A stretch of DNA of 64,000 nucleotides from Marasmitruncus massiliensis (lineage in GTDB: Bacteria > Bacillota > Clostridia > Oscillospirales > Ruminococcaceae), in the NCBI RefSeq assembly GCF_900186535.1, contig NZ_FYDE01000005.1:348895-412894 (forward strand), given 5' to 3'. Shown in pieces: positions 25,678-34,500 of this stretch (position 1 is its first letter; each line of letters begins with the position of its first letter). Position numbers and translations under genes: made by a program. A model generated the notes under the pieces. That model had not been told where the DNA came from, searched no databases, and saw only the letters and a list, made by a program, of their open reading frames with translations.

Positions 25678-26538
25678 ATGGGTAAAAATCGTGAACAAGC
25701 GCTGAAGCTGATCAAGGGTACATATGACCTGCACATACACAGCAGCCCCTCGCACTTTCCGCGGGTGATAGACGATTTTGAACTGGTGCGGGAAGCGGAC
25801 GAGTACGGCATGGCCGGCGTGCTGATCAAAAACCATTACGAGACGACAGGCGCGCGAGCCTTGCTGGTGAACAAGTATTCTGGAGCCAAGACCAAGGCTT
25901 TTGGCAGCGTCACGCTCAACTGGCCGGTAGGCGGACTCAATCCGTTCGCTGTCCAGTCCGCGATCAGGATGGGAGCGAGATATGTCTGGATGCCCACCCG
26001 GGACACCGCACATTGCCTGAGCTACGGCGATCTGCCCGGAGATTTCTATAAACGCCCCGGGATCACTATCTTCGATGACAATGGCAAGGTGCTCAAGGTT
26101 GTGTACGAAATATTTGAATCGGCCAAGGCCGAGGGAGTATATGTTGCATCCGGGCATCTCTCCCCGTCGGAAACCATCGCCTTTTGCAAGGCGGGACGCG
26201 AAATCAATGCAAACGTGATCCTTACACATCCCGACTGGGATCGCACCGTCTTGCCACTGGAGACCCAGATGGAGCTCGCTAGAATGGGAGTGTTGGTGGA
26301 AAAGCTGGGGTGTAACATCCTGATGAATGACATTTCCCAGCAGGCGATGGCCGACTCCTTACGAAAACTGGGAACCGAAAATGTTTTTATGGCCACCGAT
26401 TGCGGTATTGTGGGGACGATAAAGCCAGCCCCCGGTATGGCGAATTTTATCGAGCAGATGCTGGACGAGGGCATCTGTGAAAAGGATATCCGCACCATGA
26501 CTGTAGATGTGCCCAAACGGATCCTCGGAGAGAAATAG
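25678..26538 (+). CDS. DUF6282 family protein, amidohydrolase-like
   Basis: A 286-residue protein with a metal-dependent-hydrolase start YDLHIHSSPSHFPRVID (HxH metal site), IKNHYETTGARALLVNK, GSVTLNWPVGGLNP, a middle VASGHLSPSETI, ILTHPDWDR and ATDCGIVG near the end (His and Asp ligands). This order matches DUF6282, an uncharacterised relative of amidohydrolases. It probably hydrolyses an amide, lactone or ester of the compound brought in by the TRAP system. An upstream in-frame ATG at 25645 is possible but less well placed relative to AAAGGGG. Confidence 0.75.
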   Translation: MGKNREQALKLIKGTYDLHIHSSPSHFPRVIDDFELVREADEYGMAGVLIKNHYETTGARALLVNKYSGAKTKAFGSVTLNWPVGGLNPFAVQSAIRMGARYVWMPTRDTAHCLSYGDLPGDFYKRPGITIFDDNGKVLKVVYEIFESAKAEGVYVASGHLSPSETIAFCKAGREINANVILTHPDWDRTVLPLETQMELARMGVLVEKLGCNILMNDISQQAMADSLRKLGTENVFMATDCGIVGTIKPAPGMANFIEQMLDEGICEKDIRTMTVDVPKRILGEK

Positions 26539-26621
26539 GAATCCCCCGTTATTAGCCGCGGTGTTTCAGGATTCGCCTGATGCCTGCGGCGGTAAAATTA
26601 AAGAGAATAAGGAGGATAAAC

Positions 26622-27356
26622 ATGCTTTATACCATTACCCCTGTCTACATGGGCGCTGCCAAATTTGAGAAGTCGGAGGCTGTATACCGCCGTCACTTCG
26701 GTGTCAAGGAAGAAAATTGTTTTGTCGTCTTTTTGCTCCGCTCGGAATCGGAGCTCATCATGGTTGATTCGGGGCCGCCCCGCAAGGAGATCAACGACAA
26801 ACTGCCGATGTTCAGCGACATTCCCGATTATGTCCCGATGGAGGAGGCGCTTGGCAAGGTTGGTGTGAAAACTTCTGACATCACAAAAATTATCCTCACC
26901 CACCTGCATTGGGATCACTGTTATAACCTGGATTTGTTTCCGAATACGCCGATCTATGTGCAGCGGAAGGAAATCACCTACGCGGTGGCGCCGATTGGGC
27001 CGGACATCCGCATGTTTAGCGCGCTGCCTGATTGTGGTAATCCCGGCTGGTTTGACGGTTGGGGTCGCTTCGTGGTTGTGGACGGCGACGTTGAGGTCGC
27101 CCCCGGCGTGAAGGTTTACTTGACGCCCGGCCATTCCCCGGGCAGCCACAGTGTGCTGGTGGAAACAAAAGAGGGTCCCTATCTCATACCTGGCGATTTT
27201 ATTCCAAAGTTTGAAAACTTTACTGATGGAGTTCCCAACGGTATACACGGCAGTATCTACGAGTGGTACGACAACTACAACAAGATCAAAAATCTGACCG
27301 AAAACGTATTACCCGCCCATGACATGGCGATATTCAATCGCAAGGTATACGGCTGA
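26622..27356 (+). CDS. Metallo-beta-lactamase fold hydrolase, lactonase-like
   Basis: A 244-residue MBL-fold hydrolase resembling N-acyl-homoserine lactonases. It holds MVDSGPP, the dinuclear zinc motif THLHWDHC, LTPGHSPGSHSV (His), YLIPGDFI (Asp) and a late LPAHD (His). AAGGAGG precedes this ATG. In an operon with tautomerases, DUF6282 and a TRAP importer it more likely opens a lactone intermediate than quenches quorum signals, but substrate evidence is lacking. It is the last gene of the operon. Confidence 0.85.
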   Translation: MLYTITPVYMGAAKFEKSEAVYRRHFGVKEENCFVVFLLRSESELIMVDSGPPRKEINDKLPMFSDIPDYVPMEEALGKVGVKTSDITKIILTHLHWDHCYNLDLFPNTPIYVQRKEITYAVAPIGPDIRMFSALPDCGNPGWFDGWGRFVVVDGDVEVAPGVKVYLTPGHSPGSHSVLVETKEGPYLIPGDFIPKFENFTDGVPNGIHGSIYEWYDNYNKIKNLTENVLPAHDMAIFNRKVYG

Positions 27357-27804
27357 TTCTTATATGTTATACTGTGGAAGCCGCAGTGCATAAAGCAATT
27401 TAGACGGTCTGGGAAGAATCAGCGAAATTACATTGCGCTTTTACTCTGCTTTGGCAGGTTGGGCGGAGCAAGACAAAAGCCGCCCGCTGAGCAGGTGGGA
27501 TTCGGCGCTCAAGCAAGCCTGCTCATTTATCGAATATTCCGTTTTAAACTGATCTTGATAAAAAGGTGGAGAGATCGCATCACCTGCAACTCGTCTGGCT
27601 GCGCCGCTCTTAGTTCTTTGCTTGAACCTTTCCTAAAAACACATTACCAATGAAAGGTGAAAGCACTTAGGAAACGCCATCGCAATATATCCGTTGTTGC
27701 TTATAGAAATTCGGCCTGATTATGACGTCACCAATCAATCTATATGTGTGAGTAATATGCAACCACATATCTCGAAAACTGGCATGATGATAGCGTCGGC
27801 GGGT
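27357..27804. other. Stretch without recognised gene
   Basis: About 450 bases between the lactonase-like gene and the ABC permease relic. Open frames here are short and without family motifs; no hairpin with a T tract stands out. It looks like decayed sequence. Confidence 0.5.
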
Positions 27805-28238
27805 TCACCATTCACAGATCCACCGAAGAATTCCGTAGTCCGCATTTAATAACCACTTCCACATGGTGCCTACAATAGTCGCAGGTATCACATAAGGAAG
27901 CAAAATGCAGACCGCAGCGTATTCGCCCCTTTAAAATTCTTATACAGAAGAAGTGCCAGCGAAAACCCAAAAAGCATTTGCAATCCCACGGATAATACAA
28001 CAAAAATGATCGTCACCTGAACCGAATCCCAGAATTCCTTTTGCATGAGCGCTTCCTTATAATTTTGCAGACCTACAAATTCAGGAGTCCTGCCATTGAG
28101 CAAATTGTAATCGAAAAAACTTATATAAAGCGAATATAGCAAAGGATATATTAAAATAACCATAAAAATTGCCATTGGTATTTCCAAAAGGATAATCGTT
28201 AACCTTCGAATTTCCTTTTCCATCTGTTCCTCCGACAA
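27805..28238 (-). pseudogene. Sugar ABC transporter permease (MalF/UgpA type), truncated and frameshifted
   Basis: The N-terminal half reads IPMAIFMVILIYPLLYSLYI, FVGLQNYKEAL and VTIIFVVLSVGLQML, typical of the first permease of carbohydrate ABC importers. Near 27890 the frame changes and PATIVGTMWKWLLNADYGI, the expected continuation, is found in another frame before a stop at 27805. The second half with the EAA loop is missing. Confidence 0.8.
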
Positions 28239-28284
28239 AGATGTTTTAGGGCGAAGCGATACTTTGCCCTAACTTGGCAATATG

Positions 28285-28542
28285 TTATGCGGCAAGAATT
28301 GCTTCAATCTTATCCTGCATTTGCGCAAGCGCAGCGTCTATGTCTGCTGCACCCGGTATCGCATTGCTCAATCCTCTGATTAGGACTTCGCTGACTGCGT
28401 CATACCTAGGCCAGAGTTCACGCCTGGCTTTACTTAGGGATACCAGCACCTGCTGCATCTCAGGCAATGTTTCGAAGATCGATGCATCGTTCAAAACCGA
28501 TACACGGCATACCGCAGAACCGTTCTTTGCGAGGGTCATCAT
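28285..28542 (-). pseudogene. Sugar ABC solute-binding protein, C-terminal fragment
   Basis: An 85-residue fragment ending PRYDAVSEVLIRGLSNAIPG and DAALAQMQDKIEAIL, the usual C-terminus of extracellular sugar-binding proteins. No lipoprotein signal or N-lobe exists upstream. It precedes the permease relic on the same strand, the normal order in sugar ABC operons, so both are remains of one transporter. Confidence 0.75.
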
Positions 28543-28882
28543 ATTTTCACCACTGATAAGCCATATACATCAGATACCCTTTTCTCTGTTTCGGACTAGT
28601 CGTCCTGTGCAGCCCCAAAATAGTGCGGCTTTACTGTCTTAAGCCGATCAAAGCAAATGTGGCAGCACTGTTAGGCCTGTGAGTAGCGATAAAACCAACT
28701 ACATCAATTTGTTCCAACAAGCTATCAATCCTTTAGGTTGTGAATCTGGCCGTTTCCTATAGGATACTGTTGTGTAATATTTTAACACCAACCCTTCTGC
28801 TGAATTATTCCGATTGCTATAGTGAGCTTCCCTCTGAAATATGTATAGAGTTATGCGAAGTACATTGAAAAAACATTAATTT
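28543..28882. other. Stretch without recognised gene
   Basis: About 340 bases of AT-rich sequence between the binding-protein relic and the IclR promoter. I see no coding signal or structured RNA here. Confidence 0.5.
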
Positions 28883-28899
28883 TAAATATAAAAATTTAA

Positions 28900-28928
28900 T
28901 TGACGATATTGAAAACATTCGATATACT
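28900..28928 (+). promoter_or_regulatory. Promoter of iclR-type gene
   Basis: TTGACG (28900-28905), a 17-base spacer and TATACT (28923-28928), 40 bases before the start codon. GAGGGAAG follows as ribosome binding site. Confidence 0.7.
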
Positions 28929-28968
28929 GTTACCAGTTGCAATTCAAAATTAGGAATGAGGGAAGATT

Positions 28969-29760
28969 ATGCCGGAAGTTAAAAGGAACCTGACACCGCC
29001 AAACCAATCCTCAGACAAACTGCTGTCCATACTGGAAATGATGGCGAAACAGACCGCTCCGCTCCGCTTGCAGGATATTGCAACGCTGTGCGGAATGCAC
29101 TCCAGCACCGCGCTGCGGTTTCTATCGGCTCTGCAAAAACGCAATTTTGTCGCACAAGATCCCGATACCGGGCGCTATTATATCACCTTCAAAATCTGTG
29201 CGCTGGCACAAAGTGTTTCCGCCTACAACGACATCCGCGGTATCGCGTTGCCCTTTCTTCGCAGCGTGGCCAATCGATTTAAGGAAAGTTGCAATCTGGC
29301 CATTGAAGATGATATGACCATCATGTACATTGAAGTAATGAATAGTCCGACCGGCACTTTGCTCAGCACGCAACGGATCGGGAATATTGCCCCTATGCAC
29401 TGCACCGGCGTGGGGAAACTGTTTCTGACCGATTATTCTACCGCGGATTTGGACCGGTATGTTGCTATTAAGAAGCTGACCAGATTTACCGGCCACACCA
29501 TTACCAATATCAGGAATTTGTCGGAGGAATTGGAGCGCATTCGTGACGTCGGTTATGCCTTTGATAATGAGGAATGTGAGGCTGGTGTGCGTTGTATTGC
29601 AGCCCCAATTCGGGATTATACCGGAAAGGTACACGCCGGGCTCAGCGTGAGCGGTCCCTCGGTTCGGATGACCGATGAGTTTATCTATACAAATCTGGAA
29701 TTTTTGCTGGAGACAGCTCGGCAGATATCCATGTGCATGGGGTGGCGAGCCGACTGGTAA
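28969..29760 (+). CDS. IclR-family transcriptional regulator
   Basis: A 263-residue IclR-type regulator. The winged HTH covers about residues 15-75 (LRLQDIATLCGMHSSTALRF) and the ligand-binding GAF-like domain has MHCTGVGKLFL and the late CIAAPIRDYTGKVHAGLSVSGPS motif. IclR proteins control glyoxylate, acetate and aromatic acid genes. It lies directly upstream of the carboligase operon and probably controls it through the inverted repeat at 29889-29910. Confidence 0.93.
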   Translation: MPEVKRNLTPPNQSSDKLLSILEMMAKQTAPLRLQDIATLCGMHSSTALRFLSALQKRNFVAQDPDTGRYYITFKICALAQSVSAYNDIRGIALPFLRSVANRFKESCNLAIEDDMTIMYIEVMNSPTGTLLSTQRIGNIAPMHCTGVGKLFLTDYSTADLDRYVAIKKLTRFTGHTITNIRNLSEELERIRDVGYAFDNEECEAGVRCIAAPIRDYTGKVHAGLSVSGPSVRMTDEFIYTNLEFLLETARQISMCMGWRADW

Positions 29761-29847
29761 TATTTCATATCCTGAAATATTCAGACACCAATCTGACAAG
29801 GAAAAAAATCATTTTTGTACAGGGTGTGGAAACCGATCGAAAACCTC

Positions 29848-29910
29848 TTGCATCATGGAGGATAGTCAGCTATTCTATTCATATATTACGAAATATAAAT
29901 TGTCATTTCG
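29848..29910 (+). promoter_or_regulatory. Promoter and candidate IclR operator of carboligase operon
   Basis: TTGCAT (29848-29853), 17-base spacer, TATTCT (29871-29876), then an inverted repeat CGAAAT-N10-ATTTCG (29889-29894, 29905-29910) just downstream of the predicted start. The position suits repression by the adjacent IclR protein. Confidence 0.5.
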
Positions 29911-29933
29911 AATAATGAAATGGAGTGAGCGCT

Positions 29934-31601
29934 ATGAAAGCAGCTGAAGCAATGATCAAAATTCTGGAAATGGAAGGGATCGATACCGTATACGGAATTC
30001 CCGGCGCAGATATCAACGGATTCTATAAATACCTTGGGGAATCGGAGAAGATCAAGTCCTTCTGTCATCGCCACGAGGAAGCCTGTGTTCACGCTGCGGG
30101 TGGACACTACCGGGCCAGCGGTAAGATGGCGGTTGCCGCTTGCACCTCCGGCCCCGGTGCAACCAACTTTGTCACCGGCGTGTATACCTGCAACATTGAC
30201 AGCATTCCTGTTATTGCTATCACCGGTCAGGCGGTTACTGCCCAACTGGGAAAAGACGCTTTCCAGTGTGTTGACATCGCCAAAATTTGTGAGCCTATTG
30301 CCAAAAAGACCTACCAGATTACCGATCCTTCCAAAGTAGCAGAAACCTTCCGCGAAGCCTTTTATATCGCGCAAGAGGGGAAACCCGGCGCGGTGGTCAT
30401 CGACCTGCCACTGGATGTGCAAAACGCCGAGATTGAATTTGATCCCTCCGCATACAAATCCCTGACATGGGAGACCCCCGCTCCCAAATCGGAGGACATC
30501 ACCAAGGCAATCCAAATGATTAACGAGGCGAAGAATCCTTTGCTGCTCATGGGCGGCGGTGTCATCCTGGCCAATGCGGCGGCGGAGTGCGTTCAGCTGG
30601 CTGAAGAGTTGAACCTGCCGGTCATCACCACCTGCATGGCAAAGGGCGGCATCCCGGTGGAGCATCCTCTGAATGCCGGGCATTGCGGTATCCAGGTGGG
30701 ACAGCCCATCGGCAACAGGGTATTCCTTGATTCAGACCTGGTGCTGGGCATCGGCTGCCGCTTTACCGACCGCCACACCGGAGCCATCGACGTTTACCGT
30801 GGAGAGCGCAAGTTTATCCACATTAACATTAAGCCCTCCGAAATCAACAAGATTTTCCCTGCCGACCTGGGTATTGTTACCGACGCGAAAAAGGCGATCC
30901 TTGCCCTGCTGGAAGAGGCCAGGAAGACCGGCAGGAAGAGCCAGCATGTGGACATCGCCGGCATGCCTCAGCTCCGTAAGCAGCTGGCGCGCAAGGTGGA
31001 TTATGATGCAAAACCCATCAATCCCCACAGGGTGTTCCACGAGTTGAACCAATATTTTGGCGACAAGGCTATTTTTACCACGGGCTGCGGCATCACGCAA
31101 ATTTGGTCGGGCCAGCTTCAGAACATTGATGCGCCCCGCCTCTATTTGCCCGCTGGCGGTGCGGGCACTCTGGGCTATGATATTCCGGCGGCATTTGGTG
31201 CCGCTGTCTCCACCGGAAGACAAGCGGTTGCCGTTATGGGCGATTTTGGCTTCACTTTCCATGTCCAGGAACTGGCGGTCTGCGCCAAGAACAAAGTACC
31301 TGTCATCGTGGTTATTGTAAACAACGCCTATCTGGGTCTGATTCGCCAAAATCAGAAGTATGCTTATGGTTACGAGTGCGATGTGGAAATGCCGGAAAAC
31401 CAGGGTATGATCGACTATGTTAAAGTTGCGGAGGGCTTTGCCTGTTATGGCGAGCGCGTTTTTGACGCCAGAGATATCCCGGCTGCTTTGGAACGGGCGC
31501 AAAAGAGTGGCAATCCTGCTGTAATCGACATTGTCTGCGATCCGCAGGTGGATTGTTCCATGGGTACCGCCCTTAACAACTGCAAGGAATTCGTATACTA
31601 A
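29934..31601 (+). CDS. TPP-dependent carboligase, glyoxylate-carboligase-like
   Basis: A 555-residue thiamine-diphosphate enzyme of the acetolactate synthase/glyoxylate carboligase group. The N-terminal PYR domain has YGIPGADINGFY, SGPGATNFVTG and DIAKICEPIAKKTYQ; the C-terminal PP domain has MGDFGFTFHVQELAV and NNAYLGLIRQNQK, the latter typical of Gcl. Gcl normally has Val at the cofactor-activating Glu position (RH-V); here it is Glu48 (RHEEA), as in acetolactate synthase. It could make tartronate semialdehyde from glyoxylate or another acyloin. GGAG lies eight bases before the ATG; an in-frame GTG upstream overlaps it. Isomerase and reductase follow. Confidence 0.85.
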   Translation: MKAAEAMIKILEMEGIDTVYGIPGADINGFYKYLGESEKIKSFCHRHEEACVHAAGGHYRASGKMAVAACTSGPGATNFVTGVYTCNIDSIPVIAITGQAVTAQLGKDAFQCVDIAKICEPIAKKTYQITDPSKVAETFREAFYIAQEGKPGAVVIDLPLDVQNAEIEFDPSAYKSLTWETPAPKSEDITKAIQMINEAKNPLLLMGGGVILANAAAECVQLAEELNLPVITTCMAKGGIPVEHPLNAGHCGIQVGQPIGNRVFLDSDLVLGIGCRFTDRHTGAIDVYRGERKFIHINIKPSEINKIFPADLGIVTDAKKAILALLEEARKTGRKSQHVDIAGMPQLRKQLARKVDYDAKPINPHRVFHELNQYFGDKAIFTTGCGITQIWSGQLQNIDAPRLYLPAGGAGTLGYDIPAAFGAAVSTGRQAVAVMGDFGFTFHVQELAVCAKNKVPVIVVIVNNAYLGLIRQNQKYAYGYECDVEMPENQGMIDYVKVAEGFACYGERVFDARDIPAALERAQKSGNPAVIDIVCDPQVDCSMGTALNNCKEFVY

Positions 31602-31695
31602 CCAGCTCCAGGTGACTCCGGTGATTCCGTTTGCTTATGCGGTCTGCCGGAGTCATCCCGTATACAGAACTAACAAAACTGGAAGGAGAATCTAT

Positions 31696-32598
31696 ATGAA
31701 GGATTCCATTCACAAATATTTTCAGGTAGGTACTATCCAGTGGATGAGCCATCCCCCGGCTCAGTACGAACTGTTGGATTCCCTAAAAACCATTGCTTCG
31801 GATGATTATTTTGATGCCATCGAGATAAGCCAGATCAAAGACAGCGAAACGCGGGAGAAGGCAAAACAGATTCTGCGGCAGTCTCATTTGAAGGTCTGTT
31901 ACGGCGCGCAACCACGCCTTCTCGGACCCAAGCTGAATCCAAATGACATCGACGAGAATGGGCGCAAAGCCGCCGAAAAAACTTTGCTGGATGCCATTGA
32001 CGAAGCGGAATATATGGGTGCTGGCGGAATCGCTTTCCTTTCTGGCAAGTGGTCTGCAGAAACTAAAGAGCAGGCCTATGCCCAACTGCTCAAAACTACC
32101 CGCAGTCTCTGTGATTACGCTGCTGCCAAGGGAATGATGGTAGAGCTGGAGGTCTTTGATTTTGATATGGATAAGGCGTCCCTCATCGGCCCAGCCCCTT
32201 ACGCCGCGCAGTTTGCCGCCGATATGCGCACAACCCACAATAACTTTGGACTACTGGTGGACCTAAGCCATTTTCCAACCACCTATGAAACCTCCAGGTT
32301 CTGCGTTCAGGCCATGCGCCCTTATATCACCCACCTTCATTTTGGCAATGCAGTAGTGAAACCCGGCTGTGACGGATACGGCGACCTGCATCCCCGCTTT
32401 GGATACCCCAACAGCGCTAACGATATCCCCGAGTTGCTGGACTACCTTCGGGTGCTGAGAGAGGAAGGCTTTTTCCGCAACGATGATCCCCTTGTATTTT
32501 CGATGGAAGTCACCCTCCGTCCCGGCGAGGACGGCAATATTATTTTGGCCAACACCAAACGGGTGTTGAACCGCGCATGGGCCCTATTAGAAGATTGA
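31696..32598 (+). CDS. TIM-barrel isomerase, hydroxypyruvate-isomerase-like (copy 1)
   Basis: A 300-residue xylose-isomerase-like TIM barrel. Putative metal ligands lie in MMVELEVFDFDMDKA (Glu), LLVDLSHFP (Asp, His), ITHLHFGN (His) and FSMEVTLRPG (Glu). The position between a Gcl-like carboligase and a hydroxyacid dehydrogenase suggests tartronate semialdehyde to hydroxypyruvate isomerisation, but the sequence is longer than typical Hyi (about 260) and other ketose or keto-acid substrates are possible. AAGGAG precedes the ATG. A close homologue is at 45653-46549. Confidence 0.75.
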   Translation: MKDSIHKYFQVGTIQWMSHPPAQYELLDSLKTIASDDYFDAIEISQIKDSETREKAKQILRQSHLKVCYGAQPRLLGPKLNPNDIDENGRKAAEKTLLDAIDEAEYMGAGGIAFLSGKWSAETKEQAYAQLLKTTRSLCDYAAAKGMMVELEVFDFDMDKASLIGPAPYAAQFAADMRTTHNNFGLLVDLSHFPTTYETSRFCVQAMRPYITHLHFGNAVVKPGCDGYGDLHPRFGYPNSANDIPELLDYLRVLREEGFFRNDDPLVFSMEVTLRPGEDGNIILANTKRVLNRAWALLED

Positions 32599-32618
32599 TT
32601 GGAGAGGAGCGGCATCCT

Positions 32619-33587
32619 ATGAAAATTGTCATACTGGACGGCTATACGGAAAATCCCGGTGACCTGAACTGGGATAGTATCAAAGCGTTTGGAGATGAAC
32701 TGGCGGTCTATGACCGTACTTCCCTGACCAATATAAAAGAAGTGAATGAGCGGATTGGAGACGCTGAGATCGTCTTCACCAACAAAACTCCCCTGTGCCG
32801 GGAAACCTTTGAATCCTGCAAAAATATGAAATACGTGGGAGTGCTGGCCACCGGCTATAATGTGGTGGATGTAGCGGCAGCAAGGGAAAAGGGGGTTACC
32901 GTTACCAACATACCCTCCTATGGTACCGATGCGGTGGGGCAGTTCGCCATCGCCCTGCTGCTGGAAGTCTGCCACCATGTCGGCCACCATGACAAGGCGG
33001 TACATGAAGGCCGCTGGGAAAGTTGCCCCGACTTCTGCTTTTGGGATTATCCCCTCATCGAATTGGCAGGAAAAACAATGGGCATTATCGGTTTTGGACG
33101 CATCGGACAGGTGACCGGGCGCATCGCCAAGGCTATGGGAATGAAGGTTGTTGCTTTTGATGAACACCCCAGCGATTCCGGCAGGGCGGTTGCAGACTAT
33201 GTCGGGCTACAGGAGCTTTTGGCCCAATCCGATGTCATCAGCCTTCACTGTCCCCTTTTCCCATCCACCGAAGGCATTATCAATAAGGTCAACATTGCCA
33301 AAATGAAAAATGGGGTCATCCTCATTAACAACAGCCGGGGGCCACTGATTGTGGAGCAGGATCTGGCAGATGCCTTAAACAGCGGCAAAGTGTACGCGGC
33401 GGGCCTGGACGTTGTTTCCTCAGAGCCCATCAAAGGAGATAATCCCTTGCTAAAAGCCAAAAACTGCATGATCACCCCCCACATCAGTTGGGCACCTAAG
33501 GAAAGCCGCCAGCGCTTGATGGATATTGCCGGGGACAATTTAAAACAATTCCTGGAAGGCAACACCATCAATGCGGTGACGCCCTGA
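32619..33587 (+). CDS. D-2-hydroxyacid dehydrogenase, hydroxypyruvate-reductase-like (copy 1)
   Basis: A 322-residue NAD(P)-dependent D-2-hydroxyacid dehydrogenase. It shows VGVLATGYNVVDV, the nucleotide-binding GFGRIGQVTGR, the catalytic Arg in INNSRGP, Glu in SSEP and His in TPHISW. The Asp/Glu following the Rossmann strand reads VVAFDEHPS, which favours NAD. The family includes glycerate dehydrogenase/hydroxypyruvate reductase. It follows the isomerase by 20 bases and is about 70 percent identical by eye to the protein at 44656-45624. Confidence 0.88.
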   Translation: MKIVILDGYTENPGDLNWDSIKAFGDELAVYDRTSLTNIKEVNERIGDAEIVFTNKTPLCRETFESCKNMKYVGVLATGYNVVDVAAAREKGVTVTNIPSYGTDAVGQFAIALLLEVCHHVGHHDKAVHEGRWESCPDFCFWDYPLIELAGKTMGIIGFGRIGQVTGRIAKAMGMKVVAFDEHPSDSGRAVADYVGLQELLAQSDVISLHCPLFPSTEGIINKVNIAKMKNGVILINNSRGPLIVEQDLADALNSGKVYAAGLDVVSSEPIKGDNPLLKAKNCMITPHISWAPKESRQRLMDIAGDNLKQFLEGNTINAVTP

Positions 33588-33620
33588 CAGAACGGTTTCG
33601 ATGAGAGGAGCAGAACACCT

Positions 33621-33734
33621 ATGGAGAAAGTTATTTTTGCACGTAACGGCTTCGTGGAGACCAAGCATCGTTCAAAGTGTGATCTTCGCCTGACTGCGGA
33701 CAATCTGACGCGGCTTTTAGCGATCGATAGATAA
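33621..33734 (+). pseudogene. Short orphan reading frame, probably a gene start
   Basis: GAGGAG and an ATG begin a 37-residue frame (MEKVIFARNGFVETKHRSK..., ending AIDR-stop) 33 bases after the dehydrogenase. It has the spacing of a next operon gene but is cut short. I do not recognise the family. Confidence 0.4.
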
Positions 33735-34029
33735 ATCCCGTCGAACAGAGCATACATGCATAAAGTATTTTACTTGTTTAGAAAACACTATCAGAAAAAT
33801 TGATGCTGATTCTTTTAATAGCGTTTTCTTGATGCGTTGGTTCTCAACTCCCAATTGTGTTAGAGCATCCCCGTATTTTTTAAAGCTGCAAAAAGTGATG
33901 TCCACCGTTCAGGAAGCTTTCCGGATTGTACTGCACCAGTGCGGACGGACAGATATAGCGAGCCCCTATCATAGAGTATCGAAAGTTTATACAGTCTAAC
34001 GTTGCTTTTCGAGCGGCGTCAGATCCTTT

Positions 34030-34135
34030 GTAGAGAAACCACTGGATGTGCCAGTGGAAGTATGAAAAAACTTTCAGCGGTCCATTGAATATCATGAAGC
34101 AGCGGTCTGGCAACTGTGACTAAACATATAACAAA
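34030..34135. mobile_element. IS200/IS605 left-end relic
   Basis: ACCACTGG / CCAGTGG with the same ATGTG loop as at 21896-21916, followed by GCGGTCTGGCAACTGT (compare GCGGTCTGCCAACTGT near 21974). No transposase follows. This is a second, decayed left end of the same IS type. Confidence 0.65.
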
Positions 34136-34186
34136 AGTCTTTGTTATTTTGTAAAAATAGACATAATAAGCATTCTTCTTTTGTTA

Positions 34187-34210
34187 GTGGTACCAAAATG
34201 GTGCCCAACT
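34187..34210. repeat. GTGGTACCAAAATGGTGCC repeat (possible integrase site)
   Basis: Differs at few positions from GTGGTGCCAAAATAGTGCC at 6983-7001. Its position beside an IS relic and before a new functional module fits an old element boundary. Confidence 0.4.
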
Positions 34211-34253
34211 TTCCTATACAATAACATAAAAGAATTCATAATAATAAAAGTGT

Positions 34254-34293
34254 TTATAAGGGGAACAGCTAAATAAAGGTGTTCCCCTTATAA
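34254..34293. terminator. Perfect 14-base hairpin
   Basis: TTATAAGGGGAACA (34254-34267) and TGTTCCCCTTATAA (34280-34293) with a 12-base loop, followed by AT-rich sequence. It may be a bidirectional terminator or the end of a lost element. Confidence 0.55.
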
Positions 34294-34458
34294 ATTAATA
34301 ACTCTATATAAAGTAAAATAAACAAATATTATAAGAAAACAGTACTTGAAATGATCTTGTCTTTATAGCTTTGTGATGCCATACGGCAACAGCTGTGCAG
34401 ATTCCCAATTCTTGGCGAAAGTGTCCAAATATGCAATTAAAATAAAGCAGTAGAAAGA

Positions 34459-34500
34459 CAATAGGAGCACAACACTCGTTAAAGCGTTATGCTCCTATTG
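34459..34500. terminator. Hairpin CAATAGGAGCA / TGCTCCTATTG
   Basis: Eleven-base arms (34459-34469, 34490-34500) with additional pairing inside the loop, then TTAATTT. It insulates the arsR-type operon from upstream transcription. Confidence 0.55.

Noticed and set aside
26622-27356. Quorum-quenching lactonase role
   Set aside because: Only the fold and general lactonase resemblance are visible; the catabolic operon context makes a metabolic lactone more likely.
29886-30683. Minus-strand frame of 265 codons
   Set aside because: Antisense to the TPP carboligase; composition is that of a shadow frame.
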